The notes below the pieces were generated by a model. The model was not told the DNA's origin, made no database searches, and worked only from the letters and a program-made list of their open reading frames with translations. Below are positions 34,109 through 45,116 of a DNA stretch of 64,000 nt, piece after piece. A program made the translations under genes and the position numbers. The stretch comes from AC-32 sp963772975 (lineage in GTDB: Bacteria; Actinomycetota; Thermoleophilia; Gaiellales; Gaiellaceae). The stretch covers positions 430,769-494,768 of the forward strand of contig CAVYZH010000011.1 in NCBI GenBank assembly GCA_963772975.1, written 5' to 3'. Within the stretch, counting starts at the first letter, position 1. Each line of letters opens with the position of its first letter.

Positions 34109-34983
34109 CTGGCCACGCTACCAAGCAGGGTGACGATCTCCTGCGCGACCTCGGCGGGCGGGCGGTTACCGTCGACAGGCACGAGCCCTTGGATCCGCCG
34201 CATCCACTTCCGCTGGTAGGCGGCATAGCGGCGCGTCCGGGTCGTGAGCGCCGCGATCGCCTCCTCGCGCGGGAGCTCGGCGACGTCGGCGAGGCCGTGG
34301 ATCGTGCGGGCGGTCGGCGAGATCGGCCCGGCCAGCGCTCGCCGCACTTCCTCCTCCACCCCGCGCTCGAACATCGCTTGGGTGCGCTCCTCGATCCTCC
34401 GTGCCAGCTCGTCGGCGGGGACGTCGAGGCCGACGACCAGCGCGGGGTGCCGCGTCTCGCCGCTCCAGAGCCGGTCCTCGCCCGGGCGCAGGCTCGACCC
34501 AGCCTCGGCCAACTCCAGCGCGCGCACGACTCGGCGGCGGTCGTTCGCGTGCACGGCTGCCGCTGCGGCCGGATCGCGCTCGGCGAGCAGCTCGTGCGTC
34601 GCCTCGGGGCCAAGCTCGTCGTAGAGGCGCCCCAGCCGCTTGCGCGCTCCCGGCGCGGGTGGCGGCGGCAACTCGAGCTCGCCCAGGGCCGCGCGCAGGT
34701 AGAGCCCGGTGCCGCCGACGACGATCGGCGTCCGGCCGGCGGCGAGGATCTCGTCCACTGCGGCGTGGGCGCGGCGCTGGTAGTCGGCGACCGACCCTTC
34801 CTCGTCGAGGCCGAGGTACCCGACCAGCCGGGCGTCGGACTGGTTGGTCAGGAGCGGCAGGCCGCGGTAGACCTGCATCGCGTCGGCAGAGACGAGCTCG
34901 GCCGGGATCAGGCGGGCAACCTCTTCGGCGACGGCGCTCTTGCCCGAGGCTGTCGGCCCGAAGATCGCGAGGACGTCAGCCAC
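34105..34983 (-). CDS. miaA: tRNA dimethylallyltransferase
   Basis: MiaA adds a dimethylallyl group to A37 of tRNAs reading UNN codons. Starting at GTG 34983 (VADVLAIFGPTASGKSAVAE) gives 292 residues. Motifs are the P-loop GPTASGKS, LVSADAMQVYRGLPLLTNQ, PIVVGGTGLYLRAALGELEL and RRYAAYQRKWMRRI. miaB, which modifies the same base, lies two genes upstream, and isoprenoid genes are at the start of the window. The start overlaps the phosphatase stop by eight bases. Confidence 0.93.
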   Translation of the reverse strand: MADVLAIFGPTASGKSAVAEEVARLIPAELVSADAMQVYRGLPLLTNQSDARLVGYLGLDEEGSVADYQRRAHAAVDEILAAGRTPIVVGGTGLYLRAALGELELPPPPAPGARKRLGRLYDELGPEATHELLAERDPAAAAAVHANDRRRVVRALELAEAGSSLRPGEDRLWSGETRHPALVVGLDVPADELARRIEERTQAMFERGVEEEVRRALAGPISPTARTIHGLADVAELPREEAIAALTTRTRRYAAYQRKWMRRIQGLVPVDGNRPPAEVAQEIVTLLGSVAR

Positions 34984-35734
34984 GGAGCCGAGCGCGGGCG
35001 AGCTCGAGCTCATCGGCGCGGACGCCAGTGTCGAGCAGGTACGCCTCGACGCCGCCATAGCGCCGCTCGAGCTCGGCGAACACGCCCACCATCGAGTCGG
35101 ACGGCGTCTGGGCGATCCGGCGCAGGCGCTCGAGCTCCTCCTCGCTCTGCGCCGCCGCGAACCAGGCCTCGTGGCGCGGGAGCAGGCGCTCTTCGCTGAG
35201 CGCGTAGTCGGCGGCAATCGTCTCGTCGTCCACCCCGGCGAGGTGGAGAAGGAACGCGGCCAGCAGGCCCGTGCGGTCCTTGCCGCCGACACAGTGGATG
35301 ACCACACCACCTTCGGGCGCCCGAGCCACCGCTCGCACGGCGGCGGCGACGTTGTCGCGGAAGCGCTCGAGGAAGATCAGGTACACGTCGCGCGTAGAGG
35401 TGGCGACGTCGGGTGCCGCCGCCGCAGCGGCCTCGATCTCCTCCGCGATCTCCTCCCATTCCGCCTCGCTCGCCTCCATGAACGGGACGTGCACGACCTC
35501 GACCGGCAGCTCGGCCGGCGGGTCCTCCTCGCGCTCGTGGTCGCCACGCAGATCGATCACCGTGCGGATCCCGTGGCCGACGAGCGCACGCCAGCCGTCC
35601 TCGCTCAATTGACTGACGCTGTCGGCCCGCACGACCGAGCCGAAGCGGGTCTCGCCCCCGTCCGCAGTCGGCAGGCCGCCTAGCTCGCGGACGTTCAAAC
35701 AGCCGTCCCAGGTGAGGTCGCGACTACGCGGCAA
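34976..35734 (-). CDS. Tyrosine-protein phosphatase (IphP-type)
   Basis: A 252-residue protein with the CX5R active site VIHCVGGKDRTGLLAAFLLH and N-terminal NVRELGGLPTADGGETRFGS typical of the DSP/IphP group. Upstream segments ADSVSQLSEDGW and TVIDLRGDHERE also fit. It overlaps both miaA (8 bases) and miaB (11 bases), so it is inside the tRNA-modification operon, where its role is not known. The substrates could be phosphotyrosine proteins or phosphoinositides. Confidence 0.88.
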   Translation of the reverse strand: MPRSRDLTWDGCLNVRELGGLPTADGGETRFGSVVRADSVSQLSEDGWRALVGHGIRTVIDLRGDHEREEDPPAELPVEVVHVPFMEASEAEWEEIAEEIEAAAAAAPDVATSTRDVYLIFLERFRDNVAAAVRAVARAPEGGVVIHCVGGKDRTGLLAAFLLHLAGVDDETIAADYALSEERLLPRHEAWFAAAQSEEELERLRRIAQTPSDSMVGVFAELERRYGGVEAYLLDTGVRADELELARARLRG

Positions 35735-37040
35735 CGGCGGCGAGCTGCGTGCCCTTGAGCGTCGTCGAGGTCGCGCTCTCGATCGTGACCGGAACGAGCT
35801 CTCCGGCTGCGGCCGTGCCCGTGAAGTTGACCGTCGTGTTACGCCGCGTGCGACCGCGCAGGACGGCCGGGTTGTTGCGGCTCGGACCCTCGACGAGCAC
35901 CTCCTCGACGCGGCCGACGCGCTCGCGGTTGCGCGCCTCTGCGACCCGCTGGACGACCTCGACCAGCCGCTCGATCCGCTCGCGTTTGAGCTCGTCCGGT
36001 ACCTGCTCCTCCATCGACGCAGCCTCGGTGCCCTGGCGCGGCGAGTAGACGAACGTGAAGGCGCCGTCGTAGCCGACCTCCTCGACCGTGCTCACCGTCT
36101 CCTCGAACTCCGCCTCGGTCTCGCCGGGGAAGCCGACGATCAGGTCGGTCGTCAGCGCGAGGTCGGGAATCGCCGCCCGCAGCTCGCCCACCAGTCGCAG
36201 GTAGCGCTGCCGCGAGTAGGTGCGTCGCATCGCCTTCAGAACGCGCGTCGAGCCCGATTGCAGCGGCAGGTGCGCGTGCTCGCAGACCGACGCGCACTCC
36301 GCCATCGCCGCGATCACCGGCGCGCGGAAGTCCTTCGGGTGCGGGCTGGTGAAGCGGATCCGCTCGACCCCCTCGACCGCGTCACAGGCGCGGAGCAGCT
36401 CCTCGAACGAGCTGCCGATGTCCCGCCCGTACGAGTTGACGTTCTGGCCGAGCAGCGTCAGCTCCCTGACGCCGGCGCGCGCGAGGCCCTCGACCTCGAC
36501 GAGGATCTCCCCCGGCCGGCGCGAGACCTCGCGGCCGCGCACCGACGGCACGATGCAGTACGAGCAGACCGAGTTGCAGCCCATCGAGATCTGCACCCAG
36601 GCCTGGAAGCGGCGCTCGCGGTGGAGCGGTAGCCGCCCGGCGAAGGCGCGTTCCTCGGCGATCCCGAACGAGCCGCGCGCCACGCCCTCGCCGCCCGCGC
36701 CGAGCCATTCGCCCAGGTGCGGGATCGAGCCCGGCCCGAACGCGACGTCGACGTACGGGTAGAGCGAGAACAGCCGCTCGCGCTGCGCCTCGGCGTAGCA
36801 GCCGCCGACAGCGATCACCTTCTCCGGGTCGCGCGCCTTCAGCGCTCGGGCCTGCGCGAGGTGCGCGGCGAAGCGCTGGTCGGGCTTCTCGCGGATCGTG
36901 CAGGTGTTGAAGACCAGCACGTCGGCCTCGCCCTGGTCACGTGCCTCCCCGAGGCCGAGCTCCTCGAGCATGCCCTTGATCCGCTCGGAGTCGTGGGCGT
37001 TCATCTGGCAGCCGAACGTGGTGACGTGGTAGCTGCGCAC
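35724..37040 (-). CDS. miaB: tRNA-2-methylthio-N6-dimethylallyladenosine synthase
   Basis: A radical SAM methylthiotransferase of 438 residues that completes the ms2i6A modification begun by MiaA. The N-terminal cluster domain has TFGCQMNAHDSERI, FNTCTIRE and VGGCYAEAQ; the radical SAM motif is SMGCNSVCSYCIVPSVRGRE; the C-terminal TRAM domain ends with TTLKGTQLAAV. It is the first gene of the miaB-phosphatase-miaA-dapF-dapL-hflX-dut-nudix series. Confidence 0.95.
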   Translation of the reverse strand: MRSYHVTTFGCQMNAHDSERIKGMLEELGLGEARDQGEADVLVFNTCTIREKPDQRFAAHLAQARALKARDPEKVIAVGGCYAEAQRERLFSLYPYVDVAFGPGSIPHLGEWLGAGGEGVARGSFGIAEERAFAGRLPLHRERRFQAWVQISMGCNSVCSYCIVPSVRGREVSRRPGEILVEVEGLARAGVRELTLLGQNVNSYGRDIGSSFEELLRACDAVEGVERIRFTSPHPKDFRAPVIAAMAECASVCEHAHLPLQSGSTRVLKAMRRTYSRQRYLRLVGELRAAIPDLALTTDLIVGFPGETEAEFEETVSTVEEVGYDGAFTFVYSPRQGTEAASMEEQVPDELKRERIERLVEVVQRVAEARNRERVGRVEEVLVEGPSRNNPAVLRGRTRRNTTVNFTGTAAAGELVPVTIESATSTTLKGTQLAAVAA

Positions 37041-37060
37041 GGCGGAAGCCTAGCCTCGCC

Positions 37061-37520
37061 TCAGCCCGAGCTCGTGCAGGACTCGGCGTGGAGTTCGTTG
37101 GCGATCTGGCCCGCCTGGCGGTTCAGCTGTGGTTTCGGACCGACAGGCGCCGCAAGCGTGTGACGTCGCCGGTGCGACCTGCGTCGGCGAGGCCTTTCAG
37201 TACGTCGTGCTGCTGCCCCACGAGAGCTCGCAGGCGCGCGGCCTGCGGCGCAAGCTCCGGCGGCGCCTGCAGCTCCTTGATCGGCTCGGCGATCGCCGGC
37301 GTTGAAGGCGGCGACGATCTGGTCGCCGCGCTGGGACGGGTCGCTCCCGAGCGCCTGCTCGCGCTTGGCGAAGTCCTCGCACATGGCGTTCAGCTTGTCG
37401 ACGTACTGCTGCTTGCGGCGACTTCGAGCCACAGCCCGCCGTCAGGAGAGGCGCTGCGGCCAGCGCAGTCGTAACGAGGCGTTCACCGCGCCGAACTGTA
37501 ACACCCTGGCCGGAAGACAT
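37061..37520 (-). pseudogene. Putative lipoprotein, frameshifted
   Basis: The N-terminus (RLVTTALAAAPLLTAGCGSK) is a lipoprotein signal with lipobox LTAGC. The protein continues in a second frame as KQQYVDKLNAMCEDFAKREQ and ALGSDPSQRGDQIVAAFN, and in a third as ELQAPPELAPQAARLRALVG then QQHDVLKGLADAGRTGDVTR. This is a small helical exported protein with at least two indels. A start could be ATG 37520 or a GTG about 45 bases later. I do not know the function. Confidence 0.55.
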
Positions 37521-37566
37521 GGCAGAGTGGCCCTGTCGTCAGCGGAGCAGCTCTGGGAGGGTCGAA

Positions 37567-40500
37567 TGCGAGGCGTGGCGGAAGGCTTGCGGCTGCGTGC
37601 TGGCCGCGGTGGGGACGATCTTGCGCTGCAGGACCGGCGGGAGCCGCGGGGCAGCATCGTCGTCAGTCAGGTCTACGGCGGCGGCGGCAACACCGGCGCG
37701 CCGCTTCAGGGCGGTTTCGTCGGGCTGTTCAACGCAGCACGTCGACGATCTCGATCACCGGCTGGTCGGTCCAGTACGCCAGCGCGACCGGGACGGGGAA
37801 CTTCGGCTCCGACCCGGGCGACGCTTCGGCGTGCTCATCCCGGCCGGTATTCCTCTCGCGCAGGCCGGTGGCACGACCTGTTCCCGAACCCCGACGCCGT
37901 CGGCACCGTGAACTCCGGCACCGTCGCAAGGCGTCTCGCAACAACTCGACCGGCTTACTGCAACGGCGGCCTGCGCCTTGCAGCGCGACGCCAGCGCAGC
38001 GTCGATCGTCGGCCTCGTCGGACTACGACGGCCGCCTCGGAGTGCCTCGAAGGGACGGGCATCAGCGGCTGCCGACTCACGAACGCGACCTCGGCGCTGC
38101 GAAGCGCCGCTGGCGGCGTCGGACACTGACGACAACGGCAACGACTTCACGGCCGGCGACGCCGTCTCCCGCAATACCGTCTCGACCATCCATCCCTGCC
38201 CGACGGACACCGCCCCCGCGGTGCCTTGACCTCGCCGTCGAATGGCGCGGGCGGCGTAGCCGCAGGCGCGAACATCACGATCACCTTCAATGAGCCCGTG
38301 AACGTCTCCGGCTCGTGGTTCTCGATCTCCTGCACGTCGAGCGGCACCCACACGGCCGCGGTCTCGGGCGGCCCGACGACGCTTCACGCTCGATCCGGAC
38401 ACCGACTTCGCCGAGGGCGAGTCGTGCGACGTCACGATCTTCGCGGCGAACGTCGCCGACCAGGACACCACCGATCCGCCGGACAACATGGACGCGGACT
38501 ACGCCTTCAGCTTCGCGACGATCATGCCCGCGCTGGCGATCCACACCGTCCAGGGCGCGAACCACCTCTCGCCCTACGCCGGCCAGACGGTGCGGGTGCT
38601 CGGGATCGTCACGGCCCGGACGTCGAACGGCTTCTGGATGCAGGATCCGAATCCCGACGCCGACGACGCGACCTCGGAGGGCATCTTCGTCTTCACGAGC
38701 TCCGTGCCGTCTGCTGCGGCGACCGTCGGCAACCAGGTGAGCACGACCGGTCGCGCCCAGGAGTTCCGCCCCGGCGGCGCCACGACCGGCAACCTGACGA
38801 CCACCGAGCTGACCTCGCCCACGATCTCGGTGCTCTCCACCGATAACCCGCTGCCGGCGCCCGTCGTGATCGGCAACGGCGGTCGGGTGCCGCCGGACAC
38901 GGTGATCGAGGACGACACCGTCAGCGGTAGCGTCGAGAACGCGGGCAGCGTCTTCGACCCCTCACAGGACGGCCTCGACTTCTACGAGAGCCTCGAGGGC
39001 ATGCGCGTCCAGCTGAACGACGCGGTAGCGGTCGGCCCGACGGCGACCGCCTTCGGCGAGACCCCCGTCGTGGGCGACGACGGCGACGAACGCCTCCGTC
39101 CGCACCTACCGCGGCGGCCTCCTGCTGCGCCCGGGCGACGGCAACCCCGAGCGCATCACGCTCGACGACCTGACCCCGGTCCAGCCTGCGAACGTCGGCG
39201 ACCACTACTACGGCGCGATCGTCGGTGTCGTGGACTACAACTTCGGCAACCCGTTCCTCGAGGTCACGTCCGCGCCGGACGTCACGCACAACGGCGTACA
39301 GCGCGAGGCGACGGCGCCCGTCTCCGCGGGCGAGCTCGCGATCTCGACCTTCAACTTCGAGAACCTCGCCGCGACCGACCCGCAGTCGAAATTCGACGGG
39401 CTGGCGAACCTGATCGTCAACAACCTCCGCGCGCCCGACCTGCTGGCCGGCGAGGAGGTGCAGGACAACGACGGCGTCGGCGGACCGCTCGGAAACACCG
39501 AGGTCGACGCGTCGCAGACGCTCATGCGGCTCGTCAACGCGATCTCCGCCGCGGGCGGGCCGACCTACGACTGGCGGCAGATCGACCCGGTCTACAACCA
39601 GGACGGCGGCGCGCCGAACGGAAACATCCGGCAGGTGATCCTCTTCCGGACCGACCGCGGGCTCTCGTTCGTCGACCGGACGGGAGCGGGCTCGACGACG
39701 CCGAACGCCGTGACCGGCTCCGGAGCCTCGACACAGCTCCTCTACAGCCCAGGCCGAATCACGCCGGCCGACTCTGCGTGGAACGCCTCCCGCAAGCCGC
39801 TGGCGGCCGAGCTCATGTACCACGGCCACCACCTGTTCGTGATCGTCAACCACTTCAACTCGAAGGGTGGCGACGACCCGCTTCGCGGCCGCTTCCAGCC
39901 GCCGAACGAGGTGACCGCGACGCAGCGGCACCAGCAGGCCACACTCGTGGCGGACTTCGTCTCGCAGATCTCGTCGGCCGACCCGGGCGCGAACGTCGTC
40001 GTCCTCGGCGACCTGAACGACTTCGAGTTCTCGCAGACGGTCCAGATCCTCGAGGGCGGGGGCCTCCACGACCTGATGAACACCCTCCCGCTGAACGAGC
40101 GCTACAGCTACGAGTTCGAGGGCAACGCCCAGGTGCTCGACCACATCATGTTCAGCGGGCCGCTGTTCTCACGGCTGTTCTTCTTCGACCCGGTGCACGT
40201 CAACGCGGAGTTCTTCGACCAGGTTTCCGACCACGACCCGTCCGTGGTGCGCGTCCTCCTGAACGACGCCCCCTCGGCGGGCGCGGGTGGGCCGTATGCC
40301 GTGGACGAGGGCTCGTCGGTGGCGCTGACCGCGAGCGGGAGCGACCCAGAGGGCGACCCGCTCACGTTCGCATGGGATCTCGACGGCAACGGTTCGTTCG
40401 AGACCCCGGGCCAGTCGGTCTCGTTCTTTGGCGTCGACGGGCCGTCCAGCCCGACTGTGAAGGTGCGCGTGACCGACGACGCTGGGGCCTCCGACGTCGC

Positions 40501-41116
40501 GCAGGCAACGGTGAACGTCGGGAACCTCGCGCCGACGATCGCTTCGCTGGACGCGAGCCCGTTGAATGCGTTGGTGGGCCAGCCGGTGGCCTTCACCGGC
40601 TCCGCGACCGACCCGTCCGCGGTCGACCAGGCGGCCAGCTTCACGTGGTCGTTCGACACCGGGTCGGGCTTCGGCTCGTTCGGTGCAAGCCCGTTCACGA
40701 CGTCATTCTCAGCGTGCGGGATGTACACGGTGTCCGCGAAGGCGCAGGACAAGGACGGCGGCGTCTCTGACCCGGCTACGGCGCCGGCGGTGCACGTCTA
40801 CGGCGCGAATGTCATCCCCCCGCTGCAGGCGGGCGCGTACAACGTCGTACAGCGCGGCCGAGTCGTGCCAGTGAAGATCACAGTCGGCTGCGGCGGGTTC
40901 CTGAGCGGCCTCCAGCCTGCGATCTCGCTCCGGGCCGGCGACTTCGACCCGACCGTCGACCCCGGCGACCCGAGCTACGTCGTCCCCGACAGCAACTCGA
41001 GCGCCGATACGAGCGGCGTCATGCGCGAGGCGACGCATACTTAAATTCCTCACGCGGCGCACTTATGCTTCGGCGGCTCTGCGCCGGCGCTGTACGCGGT
41101 GCTGAAGATCAAGTGA
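37567..41116 (+). pseudogene. Large secreted endonuclease/exonuclease/phosphatase-family protein, frameshifted
   Basis: Joined frames give about 1,150 residues. In order: a lamin-tail-like domain (IVVSQVYGGGGNTGAPLQ), an Ig-like segment (SPSNGAGGVAAGANITITFN), an OB-like region (LSPYAGQTVRVLGIVTARTS), an endonuclease/exonuclease/phosphatase domain (STFNFENLAATDP, LAGEEVQDNDGVG, HHLFVIVNHFNSKGGDD, VVVLGDLNDFEFSQ, VSDHDPSVV), two PKD domains (GGPYAVDEGSSVALTASGSD and LAPTIASLDASPLNALVGQP) and a C-terminal domain that ends after a last jump as APALYAVLKIK with TGA at 41114. Frame jumps cluster at 37.6-38.4 kb, near 39.09 kb and near 41.04 kb. It resembles secreted ExeM/NucH-type extracellular DNases. 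The segment from 38.4 kb onward is nearly intact. Confidence 0.75.
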
Positions 41117-41161
41117 GCGGCGGGAGCGGCGCCGCCCGCCCCCGCTCCTCGCTAGTTCGGA

Positions 41162-42727
41162 CTACTTCGCGAACCCGATAGCGCGCGACTCGCGGATCAC
41201 GGTCACCTTGATCTGACCGGGGTACTCGAGCTGGTCCTCGATCTCGCGGGCGATCTCGTGTGAAAGCAACACGGCCCCGTCGTCGTCGACCTCTTTGGGC
41301 TTGACGATCACGCGGATCTCGCGGCCTGCCTGCAGCGCGTAGACCTTCTCGACGCCCTCGTGCTGGGCGGCCACGCTCTCCAGTGCTTCGAGCCGCTTGA
41401 TGTAGTGCTCGAGGCTCTCGCCGCGCGCGCCGGGGCGCGAGGCGGAGATCGCGTCGGCGGCGATCAGCAGCACGGCCTCGACCGTCTGCGGCTCGACCTC
41501 GTAGTGATGGGCCTCGATCGCGTGCACGACCGCGGGCGACTCACCGTAACGGCGCGCGTACTGCGCCGAGAGGAGCGCATGCGAGCCCTCGACTTCGTGC
41601 GTGAGCGCCTTGCCGAGGTCGTGTAGGAGCGCCGCGCGGCGCGCCGTCTTGACGCTCGCTTGCAGCTCGGCGGCCATGATCCCCGCCAGGTGCACGACCT
41701 CGAGCGTGTGCTTGAGCACGTTCTGCCCGTAGCTGGTGCGGAAGCGCAGCCGGCCGAGGATCTTCACCAGCTCCTCGTGTACCTCGCCGCAGTTGGCCTC
41801 GAAGACCGCCTGCTCGCCGGCCTGCCGGATCGTGTCCTCGATCTCGGCCTTCGACTGGTAGTACATCTCCTCGATCCGCGCCGGGTGGATCCGCCCGTCC
41901 TCGATCAGCTTCGAGAGAGTCAGCTTCGCCACCTCGCGCCGGATGCCGTCGAACGACGAGAGCACGACCGCCTGCGGCGTGTCGTCGATGATCACGTCGA
42001 CGCCGGTCAGGTGCTCGAGCGCGCGGATGTTGCGACCCTCGCGGCCAATGATGCGGCCCTTCATGTCGTCGGACGGAAGCTCGATCAGCGAGACGGTGGT
42101 CTCGGACGCGTGGCTGGCGGCCACACGCTGGAGCGCGTCGGCGACGAGGTTGCGGGCGCGGCGCTTCGCCTCGGCGCGCGCCTCCTCCTCGGCCTGCCGC
42201 ACCTGGCGGGCGAGCTCGTGGCGGACGAGCTCCTGGGATCGGTCGAGCAGATGCGCCTTGGCCTCGTTGACGGTCATGCCCGAGATGCGCTCGAGCTCCG
42301 TGACCTGCGAGTCGCGCGTCTCCTTGAGGTCTTCCTGGAGCTGCTTGGTGTGCACCTCGCGGTCGAAGACGCCCTGCTCGCGCCGGGTGAGCTCGGTCAG
42401 CTTCTGGTCGATGTCCTCCTCCTTCGCCAGAACGCGCTCCTCGATCTTGAGAATCTCCGTGCGCCGCTCGGCGACCTCCTGCTCGATCTCGGTCCTCAGC
42501 CGGACCGAGGCCTCACGCGCCTCGATCTGCCCTTCGCGGCGCAGCGCGTCGGACTCGCTCTGCGCCTCGCGGCGCATCACGTCCGACTCGCGCTTGGCCT
42601 CGCTGACGAGCAGCTGGCGCGTTCGCCGAGCAGCGGCCAGGCGTGAGCCGGCAAAGGCGTAGAGCGACAGGAAGGCAAGGCCGGCTCCGACCGCGAGGCC
42701 GATGAGGATCCCGATGACGACGACCAT
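41162..42727 (-). CDS. rny: Ribonuclease Y
   Basis: A membrane-anchored endoribonuclease that starts mRNA decay. ATG 42727 (MVVVIGILIGLAVGAGLAFL) is preferred to an earlier GTG because it starts at the membrane helix and follows GGGAG. The 521-residue protein has a long coiled coil (about 30-200), a KH domain with SDDMKGRIIGREGRNIRALE, and an HD domain with LHDLGKALTHEVEGSH. It lies downstream of recX on the same strand after a 276-base gap (42728-43003) in which I see no gene. Confidence 0.95.
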   Translation of the reverse strand: MVVVIGILIGLAVGAGLAFLSLYAFAGSRLAAARRTRQLLVSEAKRESDVMRREAQSESDALRREGQIEAREASVRLRTEIEQEVAERRTEILKIEERVLAKEEDIDQKLTELTRREQGVFDREVHTKQLQEDLKETRDSQVTELERISGMTVNEAKAHLLDRSQELVRHELARQVRQAEEEARAEAKRRARNLVADALQRVAASHASETTVSLIELPSDDMKGRIIGREGRNIRALEHLTGVDVIIDDTPQAVVLSSFDGIRREVAKLTLSKLIEDGRIHPARIEEMYYQSKAEIEDTIRQAGEQAVFEANCGEVHEELVKILGRLRFRTSYGQNVLKHTLEVVHLAGIMAAELQASVKTARRAALLHDLGKALTHEVEGSHALLSAQYARRYGESPAVVHAIEAHHYEVEPQTVEAVLLIAADAISASRPGARGESLEHYIKRLEALESVAAQHEGVEKVYALQAGREIRVIVKPKEVDDDGAVLLSHEIAREIEDQLEYPGQIKVTVIRESRAIGFAK

Positions 42728-43003
42728 GCACGCTCCCACTGTCGGGCCGGGCCGGGGGCCTCGGCCGGGAACCGTTGTCCGCGCAGTACGCGGTGCTCAT
42801 CCGGCACCGCTTGCACCGGGAACGTGCTCAGAATCGGGGCGGGGGGCGCGTGCCCTCGCCTGGCAGCTCAGCGTCGAGACGTCGGCGCCGTCAGATCCCC
42901 TCTCTCGCGCTCGTGGTGGTCTGTAGGAAGGTCATTGATCCGATTCGGAAACGCGTTAGATGCAGGCAAAACGTCGGATGAAGCACTTGTATCCTAACGC
43001 TCG

Positions 43004-43429
43004 TCACCCCTCTGCCGCAACGAGGGCGGCCACGAGCTCCTCGTCGAAGCCCCGTCCGGCCAGCAGCCGGGCGGTCGCGGGAGTCGCTCCGCGGCGCGCA
43101 ACCAGGGCGGCCGCCCGCTCCCGTTCGGGGTCGAGAGTGCCCAGCGCGACCTCGATCTCGGCGGTGCCGACGCCTGCCCGCTCGAGCTCGAAGCGGATCG
43201 CCGCGTCGCCCTTCCCCCGCTCTGCCAGCACCCGCGCCCGCTCCTCGGCGAAGCGCGCGTCGTCGACGAGCCCCGCGTGCCGTAGCTCCTCGACCACGGC
43301 TTCCGCGTCTTCCGGGGTCACGCCCGCGCGCTGCAGCCGCTCACGCAGGCTCCGTTGCGAGTGCTCCCGCCTCGCCAGCGCGCGCGTGGCGACTGCGAGC
43401 GCCTCGGTGCGCGGGGCCTCGGGCTCCAC
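43004..43429 (-). CDS. recX: Regulatory protein RecX
   Basis: RecX binds and inhibits RecA filaments. The 141-residue protein has three-helix repeats: ATRALARREHSQRSLRERLQ, then VVEELRHAGLVDDARFAEER. The GTG start immediately follows the recA stop codon, so the two are translationally linked. The family is confident although no catalytic motif exists. Confidence 0.92.
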   Translation of the reverse strand: MEPEAPRTEALAVATRALARREHSQRSLRERLQRAGVTPEDAEAVVEELRHAGLVDDARFAEERARVLAERGKGDAAIRFELERAGVGTAEIEVALGTLDPERERAAALVARRGATPATARLLAGRGFDEELVAALVAAEG

Positions 43430-44548
<1,119 letters not shown>

Positions 44549-44550
44549 TC

Positions 44551-45114
44551 TTATCTCCCTCCCACTTCCACGGATTCGAGGACTTCGTATTGCGCCCCAC
44601 CGGGGCGTAGCCGTGACAGGTAAGCAGCAGCGTCGGACAGCACGAACGGCTTCAGCGCCGGTGGAGCCGGCTGCAGCCGCGGCCGCTCGCGGAAGCGCAC
44701 CACGGTCACGTGCGGAAGCCACCCTCGGCGCTCGTGCTCGTAGACGCCGAGCGCCACCAGCCGCTCCTGCAGATCGTCTGCGAGCGCAGCCGCGCGGCCG
44801 TCATCGTCGTCGCAGGTGAGCATCCCCACGCTGCGCGTCTCGCGATACCCGCGGACGGCCAGCTCCGGCCGCTCCGCACTCGCGGCGGCCTCGCGCAGGG
44901 CACCGAGAATCGGGTCGAGCTCGCGGGCGGGCCGATGCCCGAGGAAGGCCAGCGTGATGTGCAGGTGGTCGCGCGGGACCGGCCGGACGCGCGGCACATC
45001 CGCCAGAGCCTCGCGCTGCCAGGCCACCAGCCCGTCGAGTGTCTCGCCGGGGAGTCGAAGCGCGCAGAACAGCCGGACTCGTTCATCGCTTTCGAAGCTA
45101 GCAGCAGCCGACAC
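44551..45114 (-). CDS. thpR: RNA 2',3'-cyclic phosphodiesterase
   Basis: A 2H phosphoesterase of 187 residues with both HxT motifs: DHLHITLAFLGHRPARELDP and WLPHVTVVRF. It begins with RVRLFCALRLPGETLDGLVA, typical of ThpR/LigT. It starts with GTG, lies two bases from recA and two from cinA, and is part of the recA operon. Confidence 0.92.
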   Translation of the reverse strand: MSAAASFESDERVRLFCALRLPGETLDGLVAWQREALADVPRVRPVPRDHLHITLAFLGHRPARELDPILGALREAAASAERPELAVRGYRETRSVGMLTCDDDDGRAAALADDLQERLVALGVYEHERRGWLPHVTVVRFRERPRLQPAPPALKPFVLSDAAAYLSRLRPGGAQYEVLESVEVGGR

Positions 45115-45116
45115 GC

